Below are positions 24,047-32,466 of a stretch of DNA of 35,139 nt, in pieces (position 1 is the stretch's first letter; each line of letters begins with the position of its first letter). The notes beneath the pieces are model-generated. The model was given only the letters and a program-made list of their open reading frames with translations, ran no database searches and was not told the origin of the DNA. This stretch comes from Acidimicrobiia bacterium (GTDB lineage Bacteria; Actinomycetota; Acidimicrobiia; Acidimicrobiales; CAIXPF01), in NCBI GenBank assembly GCA_009377505.1, contig WHTX01000014.1:1-35139 (forward strand). Reading direction: 5' to 3'. Both the position numbers and the translations under genes were made by a program.

Positions 24047-24388
24047 GTTCCGTACCTCGGTCGGTCAAGCTCAGGGGCTCCGACAACCTCCAGACGTCGA
24101 GTCCACTGGAGTGCCCCGGGGCCGCTTGTGAGCGTCGACCCTACGCGCTCGGCGAGCAGCTCGGAGCGAGGTCGGGGGCGTCGGAGCTGGTGCCTGGCGC
24201 CCGGGGCGGGCCAGCTCGGGGGCGCTGGGTGGCCCGGCGCGTCCTCGAGCACGACGGGCTCGTCACGCGATGGCGGGGAAGGATGGCTGCTGACCTGCTG
24301 TTCGGCGGCCCCAGCTCGGCGGGCTGCGTTTGCCGCTCCGCCGAGATCGTGCCAGAGTTGACGAGACGTTCAACTCCCTGGGGGCCCC
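24047..24388. other. Divergent intergenic region, no gene seen
   Basis: 342 bases between the divergent monooxygenase and amidohydrolase starts. Open frames here are Arg/Pro/Gly-rich and lack ribosome sites; I see no gene. One dyad (GAGTTGA-N8-TCAACTC) lies close to the amidohydrolase start. Confidence 0.6.
24355..24376 (+). promoter_or_regulatory. Operator-like inverted repeat before the amidohydrolase
   Basis: GAGTTGA-N8-TCAACTC, 7-bp arms, 12 bases before the ATG. TTGACG at 24358 overlaps one arm and looks like a -35 box, but no matching -10 is present. Geometry suits a TetR-type repressor; no regulator gene is in the window. Confidence 0.4.
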
Positions 24389-25534
24389 ATGCACGTCGAC
24401 TTCCCGATCATCTCGGCGGACTCGCACATCACCGAGGCGCCGAACACCTACGTCGACTACATCGACCCGAAGTACGCCGCAGTCGCGCCGCGCCTCGTCG
24501 AGACGGAGGACAAGGGCGACATCTACGTCATCGACGGGATGAAGCGCACGATCCCCATGGGGCTCGTGGCCGCGGCCGGCCAGCAGGCCGAAGAGCTGAA
24601 CACCCGCGCTCGCTACAAGGACTTGCACAAGTCCGGCTACGACGCCAACTATCGCATCGCCGACCAGAACCGGGATGGCGTGTCGGCTGAGGTCATCTAC
24701 CCCTCCGTGGGGATGGTGCTCTGCAACCACCCGGACTTCGACTACAAGAAGGCGGCGATGGACGCCTACAACCGTTGGATCGCCGAGTACTGCTCGGTCG
24801 ACCCGGTGCGCCTGTTGCCGGCGGGACAGACGGCGATGCGCTCTCCCGAGGAGGGGGTCCGGGACCTCGAGGCCCTCAAGGCGATGGGCATGCGGGGCGT
24901 GATGATGCCGGGTGAGCCCCAGGTCGAGGACTACGACTCCCCGGTCTACGGCGAGTTCTGGGACGCTTGCGTCGACCTCGAGCTGGTGCCGTCGTTCCAC
25001 ATCCTCACCTCGTCGAGCGACGCGTCCAACCGCAGTCGCGGCCCCAAGATGAACAACTTCCTGTCCATCATCCGCGGCAACCAGGACATCATGGGCATGT
25101 TCGTGCTGGGCGGCGTCTTCGAACGGCACCCAAGGCTCAAGGTGGTCTGCGTCGAAGCCGACGCCGGCTGGGCGCCGCACTTCATGTACCGCATGGACCA
25201 CGCCTACGATCGGCATCGCAAGTGGCTGACCGCCAACGTGTCGAAGGCGCCCTCGCAGTACTTCCGCGACCACATCTACCTGACGTTCCAGGACGACTGG
25301 GTCGCCTTCAAGAACGTCGACCAGCTCGACTGGCGACGCCTGTGCTGGGCCAACGATTTCCCGCACTCCGATTCGACGTGGCCGTGGAGCCAGGAGATGC
25401 TCGACGAGCAGACCGTCCACCTCACCGGTGAGCAGACACGGGCCATCCTGTGCGACAACACCGCAGAGTTGTACGGCATCGACGTCTCGACGCTTCCCGT
25501 GGGCGGCGACGCGCTGGCTGCTGCCCCGGCTTGA
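24389..25534 (+). CDS. ACMSD-like amidohydrolase (amidohydrolase 2 family)
   Basis: 381 residues. TIM-barrel hydrolase/decarboxylase family: IISADSHITEAP (Asp11, His13 as metal ligands), PSFHIL, CVEADAGWAPHFMYRMDHAYDR and WANDFPHSDSTWP (catalytic Asp). Members decarboxylate or hydrolyse aromatic and cyclic carboxylates. In actinobacteria such genes often sit near BVMOs, LLM oxidoreductases and SBPs in uncharacterised catabolic clusters, as here. ATG start with GGGGG 4 bases upstream. The gene ends 96 bases before the MmgE/PrpD gene on the same strand. The exact reaction is not predictable. Confidence 0.9.
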   Translation: MHVDFPIISADSHITEAPNTYVDYIDPKYAAVAPRLVETEDKGDIYVIDGMKRTIPMGLVAAAGQQAEELNTRARYKDLHKSGYDANYRIADQNRDGVSAEVIYPSVGMVLCNHPDFDYKKAAMDAYNRWIAEYCSVDPVRLLPAGQTAMRSPEEGVRDLEALKAMGMRGVMMPGEPQVEDYDSPVYGEFWDACVDLELVPSFHILTSSSDASNRSRGPKMNNFLSIIRGNQDIMGMFVLGGVFERHPRLKVVCVEADAGWAPHFMYRMDHAYDRHRKWLTANVSKAPSQYFRDHIYLTFQDDWVAFKNVDQLDWRRLCWANDFPHSDSTWPWSQEMLDEQTVHLTGEQTRAILCDNTAELYGIDVSTLPVGGDALAAAPA

Positions 25535-25630
25535 CACCGAGCAACCGGCCCGTGGCTTGCCGCGGGACGGCCTGACGCCCAGGCCCGCATAGCCTTCCAG
25601 GACACTGGGCGACCGGGGGAGGACCGAGCC

Positions 25631-27037
25631 ATGGTGGTGACGAGCGGCGGCGACGCGGTCGGAGAGCGCCTCGAGGACGGGGCGGGCGGGCTCACCGACC
25701 GGGTCGTCGAGCGGGTGCGGGGCCGGTCCTTCGACGACCTGCCCGCCGATGTCGTGCTCGTCGCCAAGCAGTGCGCCCTCGACTGGCTGGCCGTGAGCCT
25801 GGCCGGCAGTCGCGAGCCGGTGGCCCGCATCGTGCGCGACGAGGTCCTCGATCAGGGGGGTTCCGCCCAGGCCACCCTCGTAGGCAGCGGGGACCGGGTG
25901 GCCGCCGGCCAGGCGGCCCTGGTCAACGGCACCGCCGGGCACGCCCTCGACTACGACGACGTGGTCAGCACCTTCCTCGGGCACCCCTCCGCCCCCGTGC
26001 TTCCCGCCGTGCTGGCCCTGGCCGAGCGCCGCGGCGCCTCGGGGCGCTCGGCGCTCGCCGCCTTCGTGGCCGGATTCGACGCCGAGTCCCTGCTGGGGCG
26101 GACGATCGTGCCCGGCCACTACGAGCGCGGCTGGCACACCACCGCCACCCTCGGCACGTTCGGCGCCGCTGCCGCCTGCGCCCACCTGCTCGGTCTCGAT
26201 GCCGCCCAGTGGCGCCACGCCTTCGGGCTCGCCGCCACCCAGGCCGGCGGCCTCAAGGCCTCGTTCGGCACGATGGGCAAGCCCCTCCACGCCGGCAAAG
26301 CGGCGGCCAACGGGCTGCTGGCGGCCACGCTCGCTGGGCGGGGGATGACGGCGGCGCCCGACGCCTTCGAGGCCCACCTCGGCTTCGCTGCCGCTACCAG
26401 CCCCGTCCTGGCCCCCGAGCGAATCGACGGCGTCGGGCCCGGGGAGTTCGAGGTGCGCCAGGTGCTGTTCAAGTACCACGCCGCCTGCTACCTGGTGCAC
26501 TCCACGGTGGAGGGCGTGCTGGCCCTGCGCCGGGAGGGGCTGCGGCCCGAGGACGTCGAGACGCTCACCATCCGGGCCACGCCCATGCACCGGGACACGT
26601 GCGGCATCGCCGAGCCGTCCACCCCCCTCGAGGCCAAGTTCAGCCTGCGCTACGCCGCCGCCGTCGCCCTCGTGACCGGCTCGGCGGGCGAGGCGGCCTT
26701 CGACGAGGCCGTGGTCGCCGACCCGGCCGTGCGGGCCGTGCTCGACCGGGTGGAGGTGGTGACCGACGCCGGCCTCGACCAGCTGATGGCCACGCCGGTC
26801 TCGGTGCGGCGCCGATCAGCCGGGCCTACTGAGGCCTGCGTCGACGTGGGTCGGCCGGCGCCCGCCGCGCAGCTCGCCGGCCAGGGCGAGCGGCTGGTGG
26901 CCAAGTTCGGGGGCCTGGCCGGGCCCGTCATCGGCACCGAAGCCGCCGAGCGGGTGGTCGGCCTGGTGGAGCGCCTGGAGGAGCTCTCCTCGGTCGCGCC
27001 CCTGCTGCGCGCCTGCGCCCCGGTCTCGGCCCGCTGA
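25631..27037 (+). CDS. MmgE/PrpD-family protein
   Basis: 468 residues. Family features: QCALDWLAVSLAGS, LVNGTAGHALDYDDV, SAPVLPAVLALAE, FKYHAACYLVHS and the later LRYAAAVAL. PrpD is 2-methylcitrate dehydratase; other members include cis-aconitate decarboxylase (IRG1-like) and unassigned dehydratases, so methylcitrate activity is not certain. No prpB or prpC homologue is nearby, which argues against a classical methylcitrate operon. ATG at 25631 with GGAGGACC 7-8 bases upstream. Same strand as the preceding amidohydrolase and convergent with the LLM oxidoreductase (20 bases between stops). Confidence 0.92.
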   Translation: MVVTSGGDAVGERLEDGAGGLTDRVVERVRGRSFDDLPADVVLVAKQCALDWLAVSLAGSREPVARIVRDEVLDQGGSAQATLVGSGDRVAAGQAALVNGTAGHALDYDDVVSTFLGHPSAPVLPAVLALAERRGASGRSALAAFVAGFDAESLLGRTIVPGHYERGWHTTATLGTFGAAAACAHLLGLDAAQWRHAFGLAATQAGGLKASFGTMGKPLHAGKAAANGLLAATLAGRGMTAAPDAFEAHLGFAAATSPVLAPERIDGVGPGEFEVRQVLFKYHAACYLVHSTVEGVLALRREGLRPEDVETLTIRATPMHRDTCGIAEPSTPLEAKFSLRYAAAVALVTGSAGEAAFDEAVVADPAVRAVLDRVEVVTDAGLDQLMATPVSVRRRSAGPTEACVDVGRPAPAAQLAGQGERLVAKFGGLAGPVIGTEAAERVVGLVERLEELSSVAPLLRACAPVSAR

Positions 27038-27057
27038 GGGACGTCAGCCGAGGCGAC

Positions 27058-28170
27058 TCACACCGGTGCGGGCGCTGTGCTGCCGGGGACGAGGCCGGCG
27101 ACACGGGGCATCACCTCGTTGACCATCAGCTCGAGGGACTGGCGCCAGACAGCCGGGTCCTCGGCGAAGTCGTAGTTGATGAGCAGCACCGAGCCGAAGC
27201 CGCCGAAGTGGTCGTACTGGGCGGCGAGCTTGTCGGCCACGGTTTCGGGCGAGCCGACGACCCAGATGTGGTCGCACACGTACTCGGCGGTGAGCTCCCC
27301 GTCGGGCATGTCGCGGTCGTGCTTCAGCACGTGGAGGGCGCCGAAGTTCCGCAGCAGCGGGAAGAAGTACTCGTCGATGAACCGGCGCATGGGGCCGTGG
27401 AGCGCCAGGCGGCGGGCCTCGGCATCGGTCTCGGCGACGAGCACGTCACGGGCTATCCGCCACTGGCTGCGGTCAGGCTCCCGTCCGGCGCCAGCCGCGC
27501 CCTCCACGTAGGCGTCCCAACCCGCCGCCACGTACTGCGAGGCGATCGGGAAGCTGAGGGGGATGAAGCCGCGCTCCCCGGCGAGTTGCAGCGTCGGCGA
27601 TTTCTCCGACACCCCACCGGCCATGGCCACCGGCGGGTGTGGGCGCTGCAGGGGCTTGAGCCAGTTCTGCAGCACGTCCTGTTGCACGTGGGGCCGGTAC
27701 TTCACCTGCCAGTGCTCGCCGTCGACGTCGAAGTCGTCCTCCGAGGTCCACATCCTCACGATGATGTCGAGCGCCTCGGCCAGCCGGCTGCGGTGCTCGC
27801 CCGCGGCACCGTCGATCTGGAACAGCTCGAAGTCCGACGGCGCCCCCCCGGCCCCGAAGCCCACCATCAGACGCCCTTGGAGCATGTGGTCGAGCTGGGC
27901 GACGCGCAGGGCCAGCTCGGCGGGGTGGTGGTAGGGCAGCAGGTGCGTGCCCGGCGCCAGCCTGATGCGCTCCGTCTGCAGCGCCGCCTGGGCGATGAGC
28001 AGGTCAGGGGCGACGATCGGCTCCCAGGGGAAGGTGAAGTGCTCGCCGAACCAGGCCTCCGTGTAGCCCAGCTCGTCGGCCCACCGCACGCTCTGCAGGT
28101 CCCACTCGATCTTGTCGTACATCGCCCGCTCCGGCGGGTGGCACGGCATGAGGAACATGCCCAGGTCCAT
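27058..28170 (-). CDS. LLM-class flavin-dependent oxidoreductase
   Basis: 370 residues. Luciferase-like TIM barrel: MDLGMFLMPCHPP, WADELGYTEAWFGEHF, LAPGTHLLPYHHPAELALRVAQLDHMLQGRLMVGFGAGG and ARDVLVAETDAEA. Such enzymes use FMNH2 or F420; limonene monooxygenase and alkanesulfonate monooxygenase belong here. The sequence resembles limonene-type members in its N-terminus, but the substrate is unassigned. ATG at 28170 is chosen because GAGGAGG lies 6 bases upstream and the fold starts there; the frame is open about 380 bases further but with Arg-rich shadow sequence. Monocistronic, possibly part of the same catabolic set as the BVMOs. Confidence 0.93.
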   Translation of the reverse strand: MDLGMFLMPCHPPERAMYDKIEWDLQSVRWADELGYTEAWFGEHFTFPWEPIVAPDLLIAQAALQTERIRLAPGTHLLPYHHPAELALRVAQLDHMLQGRLMVGFGAGGAPSDFELFQIDGAAGEHRSRLAEALDIIVRMWTSEDDFDVDGEHWQVKYRPHVQQDVLQNWLKPLQRPHPPVAMAGGVSEKSPTLQLAGERGFIPLSFPIASQYVAAGWDAYVEGAAGAGREPDRSQWRIARDVLVAETDAEARRLALHGPMRRFIDEYFFPLLRNFGALHVLKHDRDMPDGELTAEYVCDHIWVVGSPETVADKLAAQYDHFGGFGSVLLINYDFAEDPAVWRQSLELMVNEVMPRVAGLVPGSTAPAPV

Positions 28171-28482
28171 CAGTGGCCTCCTCGTCAGCTCGACCTCGGC
28201 CCCCTGGCGGGTGCCGCACGACGGGCAACGCGTGTGCGCCAGGCCGAGAGCGGCGACAGCCAGCCGTGCCCACCGCAGTGGCCGCGGCTGCCGGTCATCG
28301 CCCCGAGCCCTGACCCCGTTGTCCCCCGGTTCCCCCCGCTCGCCCCCGCGACCAGGACCAGCCGACCGTGAGCAAGCACTCGCTACCCTATGCCAGGGGG
28401 GACGACGGCACAACGGGCGCATCGCCCGGAGGCCCGGGGGACCGAACCGGCACGTCACCACCCGAGCGGGCATCATCGGCCC
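28171..28482. other. Divergent intergenic region, no gene seen
   Basis: 312 bases between the LLM and YCII starts. I see no supported gene. It includes GTGAGCAAGCACTCGCTACC near 28367, similar to the dyad near 30492, and probably holds two divergent promoters. Confidence 0.5.
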
Positions 28483-28773
28483 ATGTTCTGGCTGCTCTTC
28501 TACGACGTCGTCGAGGACTACGTGGCCCGCCGGGCCCCGCTGCGCGACGCCCACTTCTCCCTCCTGCGGGCCGCGCTCGAGCGGGGCGAGCTGGTGCTCG
28601 CCGGTGCCCTCGCCGACCCCGTCGACGGCGCGGTGCTCGTGTTCCGGGGCGACGACGCCTCGGTGGCCGAAGACTTCGTGGCCGCCGACCCCTACGTGCA
28701 GGCCGGCCTGGTGACGGCGTGGCGCGTCCGGCCCTGGACCGTGGTCGCTGGGGACGAGGCGCTGCTGGGCTGA
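28483..28773 (+). CDS. YCII-related small protein
   Basis: 96 residues. Ferredoxin-like YCII fold: MFWLLFYDVVEDYVARRAPLRDAHFSLLRAALERGELVLAGAL, VFRGDDASVAEDFVAADPYVQAGLV, WRVRPWTVV. YCII members keep a conserved His (in AHFSLL) and Asp (in ADPY), both present, and are suspected small-molecule hydrolases, dehalogenases or stress-related proteins. ATG at 28483 begins the fold; upstream open frame is His/Arg-rich noise. It is convergent with solute-binding gene C and divergent from the LLM oxidoreductase, so it may serve the same catabolic pathway, though this is inference. Confidence 0.88.
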   Translation: MFWLLFYDVVEDYVARRAPLRDAHFSLLRAALERGELVLAGALADPVDGAVLVFRGDDASVAEDFVAADPYVQAGLVTAWRVRPWTVVAGDEALLG

Positions 28774-28800
28774 CCCCTGCCCGGATGGGCTCGGCCCGGC

Positions 28801-28815
28801 GCCGGCACAGCCGGC
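28801..28815. terminator. Small hairpin between convergent genes
   Basis: GCCGGC-ACA-GCCGGC lies between the YCII stop and the stop of gene C. A short 6-bp stem without a T tract; weak support as bidirectional terminator. Confidence 0.35.
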
Positions 28816-28822
28816 TGGTCGG

Positions 28823-30394
28823 TCACTCGCAGCGCGAGGTCGCCTGGTCCCAGGCGCAGAGGGGCGTCCTGCCCGAGATGTCGGTGATGCTGTCGAGCAC
28901 CCAAGCCTGGGTCTCAGCGTCCCACACCGCGATGTCCGACCCTTCGAGCAGGAAGGCGTCCTCGTTGCCGTTCATGTTGAAATCGAGGCCGGGCAGCAGC
29001 ATGGGGTTCGTCATGTCCATGCTGCGCAACACGAGGATGAGGTTGCTGCGCGAGAGCCCCCCGTCGAGCTGGCCCGCGATCATCATCGCCTGGGCGATGG
29101 TCCAGTTGTAGTAGAGGCCGAGGTTCATGCTCGGACTGTGGTAGTCGTAGCCGGCGTCGGTGACGAACTGCCGCGCCGCGACGATGAAGGGGTCGTCGTC
29201 CGAGGCTGGGGACTCGATGTCCTTGAGGCCGCCGCCCACGCTCCACCAGCCATCGGACGCCTCGCCCACCTTGTCTTCCGTGACCGGCCCCGAGGCCTTG
29301 CAGGCCGAGCTGAGGAACTTGTACTCGGTGGCGTCCTTCATGCCGTTCTCGGCAGCCTCGGTGATCGCCTGGCCGCACTGCGTGCCCACGGTCATGGCGA
29401 TGAACATGTCGGGGTCCTCGGCGGCGATCGAGGTCATGAGCTCCTTGATCGTCGGCGCCGTCGCCTCCGACGTCTCGCTGACGTACTCGATGTCGTCCTT
29501 GTGGTCCGAACTGGCGAGGAAGGCCTCGAAGCCGCTGTCGTACGCCGCGCCGAAGTCGTTGTTGATCTTGAGCGACGCGACCTTCACCTTGCCGCCGAAC
29601 TCGTCGAGGCGCTGCTCGATGAACGCGCCCCACAGCACCGCCTCCGTCGAGTAGGAGATCGACGAGCTGGTGGTCCACGGATGGTTGACGGGGTCGCCCA
29701 TGCCCGGGTGCCCACTGGCGGGCAGCGGCTGGGGGATGCACCGCTCGCTGAGCTTGTCGTAGGTCTTCAGCGTCGGCGCCGACCCGACCGTCTCGATGAG
29801 GAACACCTTCTCCGAGTCGATCAGCTCGTCGACGAGCGGGATGGTGCGGGCGGGGTCGTAGGCGTCGTCGCGCATGATGACGTCGACCTGACGCGTCTTC
29901 CCGTTGACATCGCTGAAGGCGCCCTGGTCGGCGTAGTAGCGGTACAGCGCGTCGCCGGCCTGGCCCCCAGCTGCGGACTCCGCCAGGATGCCCGACTGGG
30001 GCAGCACGTACCCGATCCGGATCTCGGTGTCGGTGAGCCCTTCGGTGTCGTCCCACCCCTGCGGGCACTGGCCCAGGTCGATCGAGAAGCCGGCCGGGCC
30101 GACCAGGGTCTTCCCGTCGGGCGAACGGCCCCAACCGTTGGCCTCGATCTTCTCGACCATGGCGGCGCGCTCCGCCTCCCAGAGCGACTCCCACTCCGGC
30201 ATCGACTGGGGGACCGGCGTGCTCGCTGTGGTGGCCGCCGCGGTCGTCGTCGGCGCCTGCGCCGCACTGGTCGCTGGGGGCTCCGTCGTCGCCGGGCCCG
30301 ACGCGCCGGGCCCGTCGTCGCCGCTACCGCAGGCCGCGGCGCCGCACGTGGCCAGCGCAACGAGTGCGGCCGACCAACGGTTGTGCCTCGTCAT
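28823..30394 (-). CDS. LivK-like solute-binding lipoprotein C
   Basis: 523 residues. Third, more divergent paralogue of A and B. Lipobox region LVALATCGAAAC, then a Thr/Ala/Pro-rich linker, then the same additional block (WESLWEAERAAMVEKIEANGWGRSPDGKTLVGP, QCPQGWDDTEG) before the binding fold (TDTEIRIGYVLPQSG). It keeps HPGMGDPVNHPWTT, YSTEAVLWGAFIEQ, the conserved internal cysteines and a final CAWDQATSRC. ATG at 30394 with GAAGGGGGG 5-6 bases upstream; the frame is open further but that part is not signal-like. Divergent from the HAPMO-type monooxygenase 221 bases away, so the binding protein may capture that enzyme's substrate or its inducer. No transporter genes adjoin. Confidence 0.9.
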   Translation of the reverse strand: MTRHNRWSAALVALATCGAAACGSGDDGPGASGPATTEPPATSAAQAPTTTAAATTASTPVPQSMPEWESLWEAERAAMVEKIEANGWGRSPDGKTLVGPAGFSIDLGQCPQGWDDTEGLTDTEIRIGYVLPQSGILAESAAGGQAGDALYRYYADQGAFSDVNGKTRQVDVIMRDDAYDPARTIPLVDELIDSEKVFLIETVGSAPTLKTYDKLSERCIPQPLPASGHPGMGDPVNHPWTTSSSISYSTEAVLWGAFIEQRLDEFGGKVKVASLKINNDFGAAYDSGFEAFLASSDHKDDIEYVSETSEATAPTIKELMTSIAAEDPDMFIAMTVGTQCGQAITEAAENGMKDATEYKFLSSACKASGPVTEDKVGEASDGWWSVGGGLKDIESPASDDDPFIVAARQFVTDAGYDYHSPSMNLGLYYNWTIAQAMMIAGQLDGGLSRSNLILVLRSMDMTNPMLLPGLDFNMNGNEDAFLLEGSDIAVWDAETQAWVLDSITDISGRTPLCAWDQATSRCE

Positions 30395-30491
30395 GTCATC
30401 CCCCCTTCGAGCGGGGACGCGCCCGGGGGGCGACGCCACCCCGGACTCGCCCCTGTGTCCCCTGTGCGCCCCCGCGTCGGGCGTCAAGGTA

Positions 30492-30587
30492 GTGAGCACT
30501 CACCCACATGTCGAGCGGCCACGCCACGGTCTGGCACCGGGGTTGTGGGCGCTGGCGTGTTGACGCGTCTGTCAAGTCGCTGCCAGC
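30492..30587. promoter_or_regulatory. Divergent control region with several dyads
   Basis: Between gene C and the monooxygenase: GTGAG-CA-CTCAC (30492-30503), TTGAC-N6-GTCAA (30560-30575) and GCTGGC/GCCAGC (30551-30556, 30582-30587) nested around it. TTGACG on the minus strand (30481-30486) could be the -35 box of gene C. TetR-like operators are plausible for shared control; no regulator gene is present. Confidence 0.45.
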
Positions 30588-30615
30588 ATCGGTCGGCCGA
30601 CAGGAGCTGACACCG

Positions 30616-32466
30616 ATGACGACCACTGGCGACGCCGCGACAGCCCCCGGGCCCGACGAGCTCGCGACCAGGCTGCACACCGCCGACCGGCGCACCCTGG
30701 CCGCGGTGGTGACCCACCTCAGCGGCGACGCCGGCGCGGTGCCCGACCTGCGGGACCGGGCCCACATCGAGGCCCTCGCCGCCGAGTTGCTGCCCGACCA
30801 CCTCAGCGGGGCCCGGGCGGTCGAGCAGCCGAGCGACGCCGTCCTCGGGGCGGCGATGGACCTCGCTGCCGGTGAGCCCGTCCCTGCCGCCTACGGCCCG
30901 CTCGTGCGCGAGCAGGTGGGATTCGGCCCCCACGTGCCGGCACCGCCCCTGCAGCCGCCTCCCGGGTTCAGCGTGGCCGTCATCGGCGGCGGCGTGACCG
31001 GGGTCCTGGCGGGGATCATGCTCGACCGGCTGGGCCTGGCGTCGTTCACCATCCTCGAGCGCAACCCGGAGCCGGGCGGCACCTGGTGGCAGAACACTTA
31101 CCCCGGCTGCCGCGTCGACACCCCGAGCCTCCTCTACTCGTTCTCCTTCGACCAGGACCCGGGCTGGCCCGAGCACTTCAGCCACCAGCCGGAGCTCCTC
31201 GCCTACGTGAAGCGGTCCGTCGAGGGCGGCGGCCTCGGGGACCGGCTGCGCTGTGGCGTCGAGGTCGAGGCCATGACCTGGGACGACGCCGCCGCCGAGT
31301 GGGCACTGGAGCTGCGCCGGGCCGACGGGGGCAGCGAGCAGCTGCGGGCCAACTTCGTGATCGGCGCATCGGGGCTGCTGCGGATCCCGCGTTGGCCGGA
31401 GATCCCCGGGCGCGACGACTTCGCGGGGCCTGCCTTCCACACCGCCCACTGGGACCACAGCGTCGACCTCGCCGGCAAGCGGGTGGCCATCATCGGCACG
31501 GGCGCCAGTGCCAACCAGGTCGTGCCGGCCATCGCCCCCGAGGTGGGGGAGCTGGTGGTCTTCCAGCGCAGCCCGCACTGGATGATGTCCCACCCCCAGT
31601 ACGGCAAGGCCCTTGTCGGCACCGAGCGCTGGCTGGTCGACCACGTCCCGACGTACCGGGAGTGGTTCCGGTTCCGCCAGTTCTGGGGGTTCGGCGACCC
31701 CATCCTCGACAACATCCAGATCGACCCCGACTGGCCCTACCAGGAGCGGTCGGTCAACGAGGCCAACGACCGCTTCCGCGCCCAGCTCACCGCCTACATC
31801 GAGTCGCAGCTGGCCGACCGGCCCGAACTCGTCGACAAGGTGCTGCCCGACTACCCGCCCTACGCCAAGCGGATGGTGGTCGACAACGGCTGGTACCAGG
31901 CGCTGCGCCGCCCGAACGTCCGCCTCGTCACCACGCCCATCACCCGGGTCACCCCCGCCGGCGTGGAGACGGCGGAGGGGGAGGAGCAGGCCGACGTCCT
32001 CGTCTTCGCCACCGGGTTCTACACGAACAAGGTGCTCGCCCCCATCGCCATCAGCGGCCGAGGCGGCGTGGACGTGCGGGAGCGCCTCGACCGGGCGCCC
32101 GAGGCCTACAACGGGATGGCCATCGCCGACTGCCCGAACCTGCTCGTCACCTACGGCCCCCACGGCGTCCCCGCCCACGGCGGCAACGGCATGTTCTTCG
32201 CCGAGTGCGCCGTCGGGTACATCACCGAGTGCCTGCGGGCGATGTTCGACAACGGGTGGCGCCGCCTCGAAGCCCGCCCCGAGGCCGTGCGCGCCTACGC
32301 CGAGGAGATGGACGCGGCCGTCGAGCGCTACGTGTGGAACGTGCCCGGCGTGACGAGCTGGTTCAAGGGCGGCAGCGACTCGCCCGCGGTCGTGGTGCCC
32401 AAGAAGCTCGTCGACGTGTGGTACGAGTCCAAGGCGCCCGACCTGTCGGCCTACAGCGGCTCGTAG
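30616..32466 (+). CDS. Baeyer-Villiger monooxygenase, HAPMO type
   Basis: 616 residues. The ~115-residue N-terminal extension (LATRLHTADRRTLAAVVTHLSG, AHIEALAAELLPD) before the FAD site IGGGVTG (near 122) is characteristic of 4-hydroxyacetophenone monooxygenase-type BVMOs. Further: GGTWWQNTYPGCRVDTPS, fingerprint FAGPAFHTAHWD (near 269, with D instead of P as in this subgroup), IGTGASANQVVPAI and FATGFYTNK. It should oxidise an aryl or cyclic ketone to an ester or lactone with NADPH and O2. ATG at 30616 with AGGAG 9 bases upstream. Divergent from solute-binding gene C; its 3' end overlaps the convergent pheA by 16 bases. Substrate not assignable. Confidence 0.93.
   Translation: MTTTGDAATAPGPDELATRLHTADRRTLAAVVTHLSGDAGAVPDLRDRAHIEALAAELLPDHLSGARAVEQPSDAVLGAAMDLAAGEPVPAAYGPLVREQVGFGPHVPAPPLQPPPGFSVAVIGGGVTGVLAGIMLDRLGLASFTILERNPEPGGTWWQNTYPGCRVDTPSLLYSFSFDQDPGWPEHFSHQPELLAYVKRSVEGGGLGDRLRCGVEVEAMTWDDAAAEWALELRRADGGSEQLRANFVIGASGLLRIPRWPEIPGRDDFAGPAFHTAHWDHSVDLAGKRVAIIGTGASANQVVPAIAPEVGELVVFQRSPHWMMSHPQYGKALVGTERWLVDHVPTYREWFRFRQFWGFGDPILDNIQIDPDWPYQERSVNEANDRFRAQLTAYIESQLADRPELVDKVLPDYPPYAKRMVVDNGWYQALRRPNVRLVTTPITRVTPAGVETAEGEEQADVLVFATGFYTNKVLAPIAISGRGGVDVRERLDRAPEAYNGMAIADCPNLLVTYGPHGVPAHGGNGMFFAECAVGYITECLRAMFDNGWRRLEARPEAVRAYAEEMDAAVERYVWNVPGVTSWFKGGSDSPAVVVPKKLVDVWYESKAPDLSAYSGS

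Noticed and set aside
24263-26590. Long minus-strand open frame over the amidohydrolase and PrpD genes
   Set aside because: Spans two well-supported genes on the other strand and has no recognisable domain or ribosome site.
28171-28272. CPSCGTRQG zinc-ribbon-like stretch in the frame upstream of the LLM start
   Set aside because: Only one CxxC pair, no start with ribosome site, and a good ATG with GAGGAGG lies downstream.
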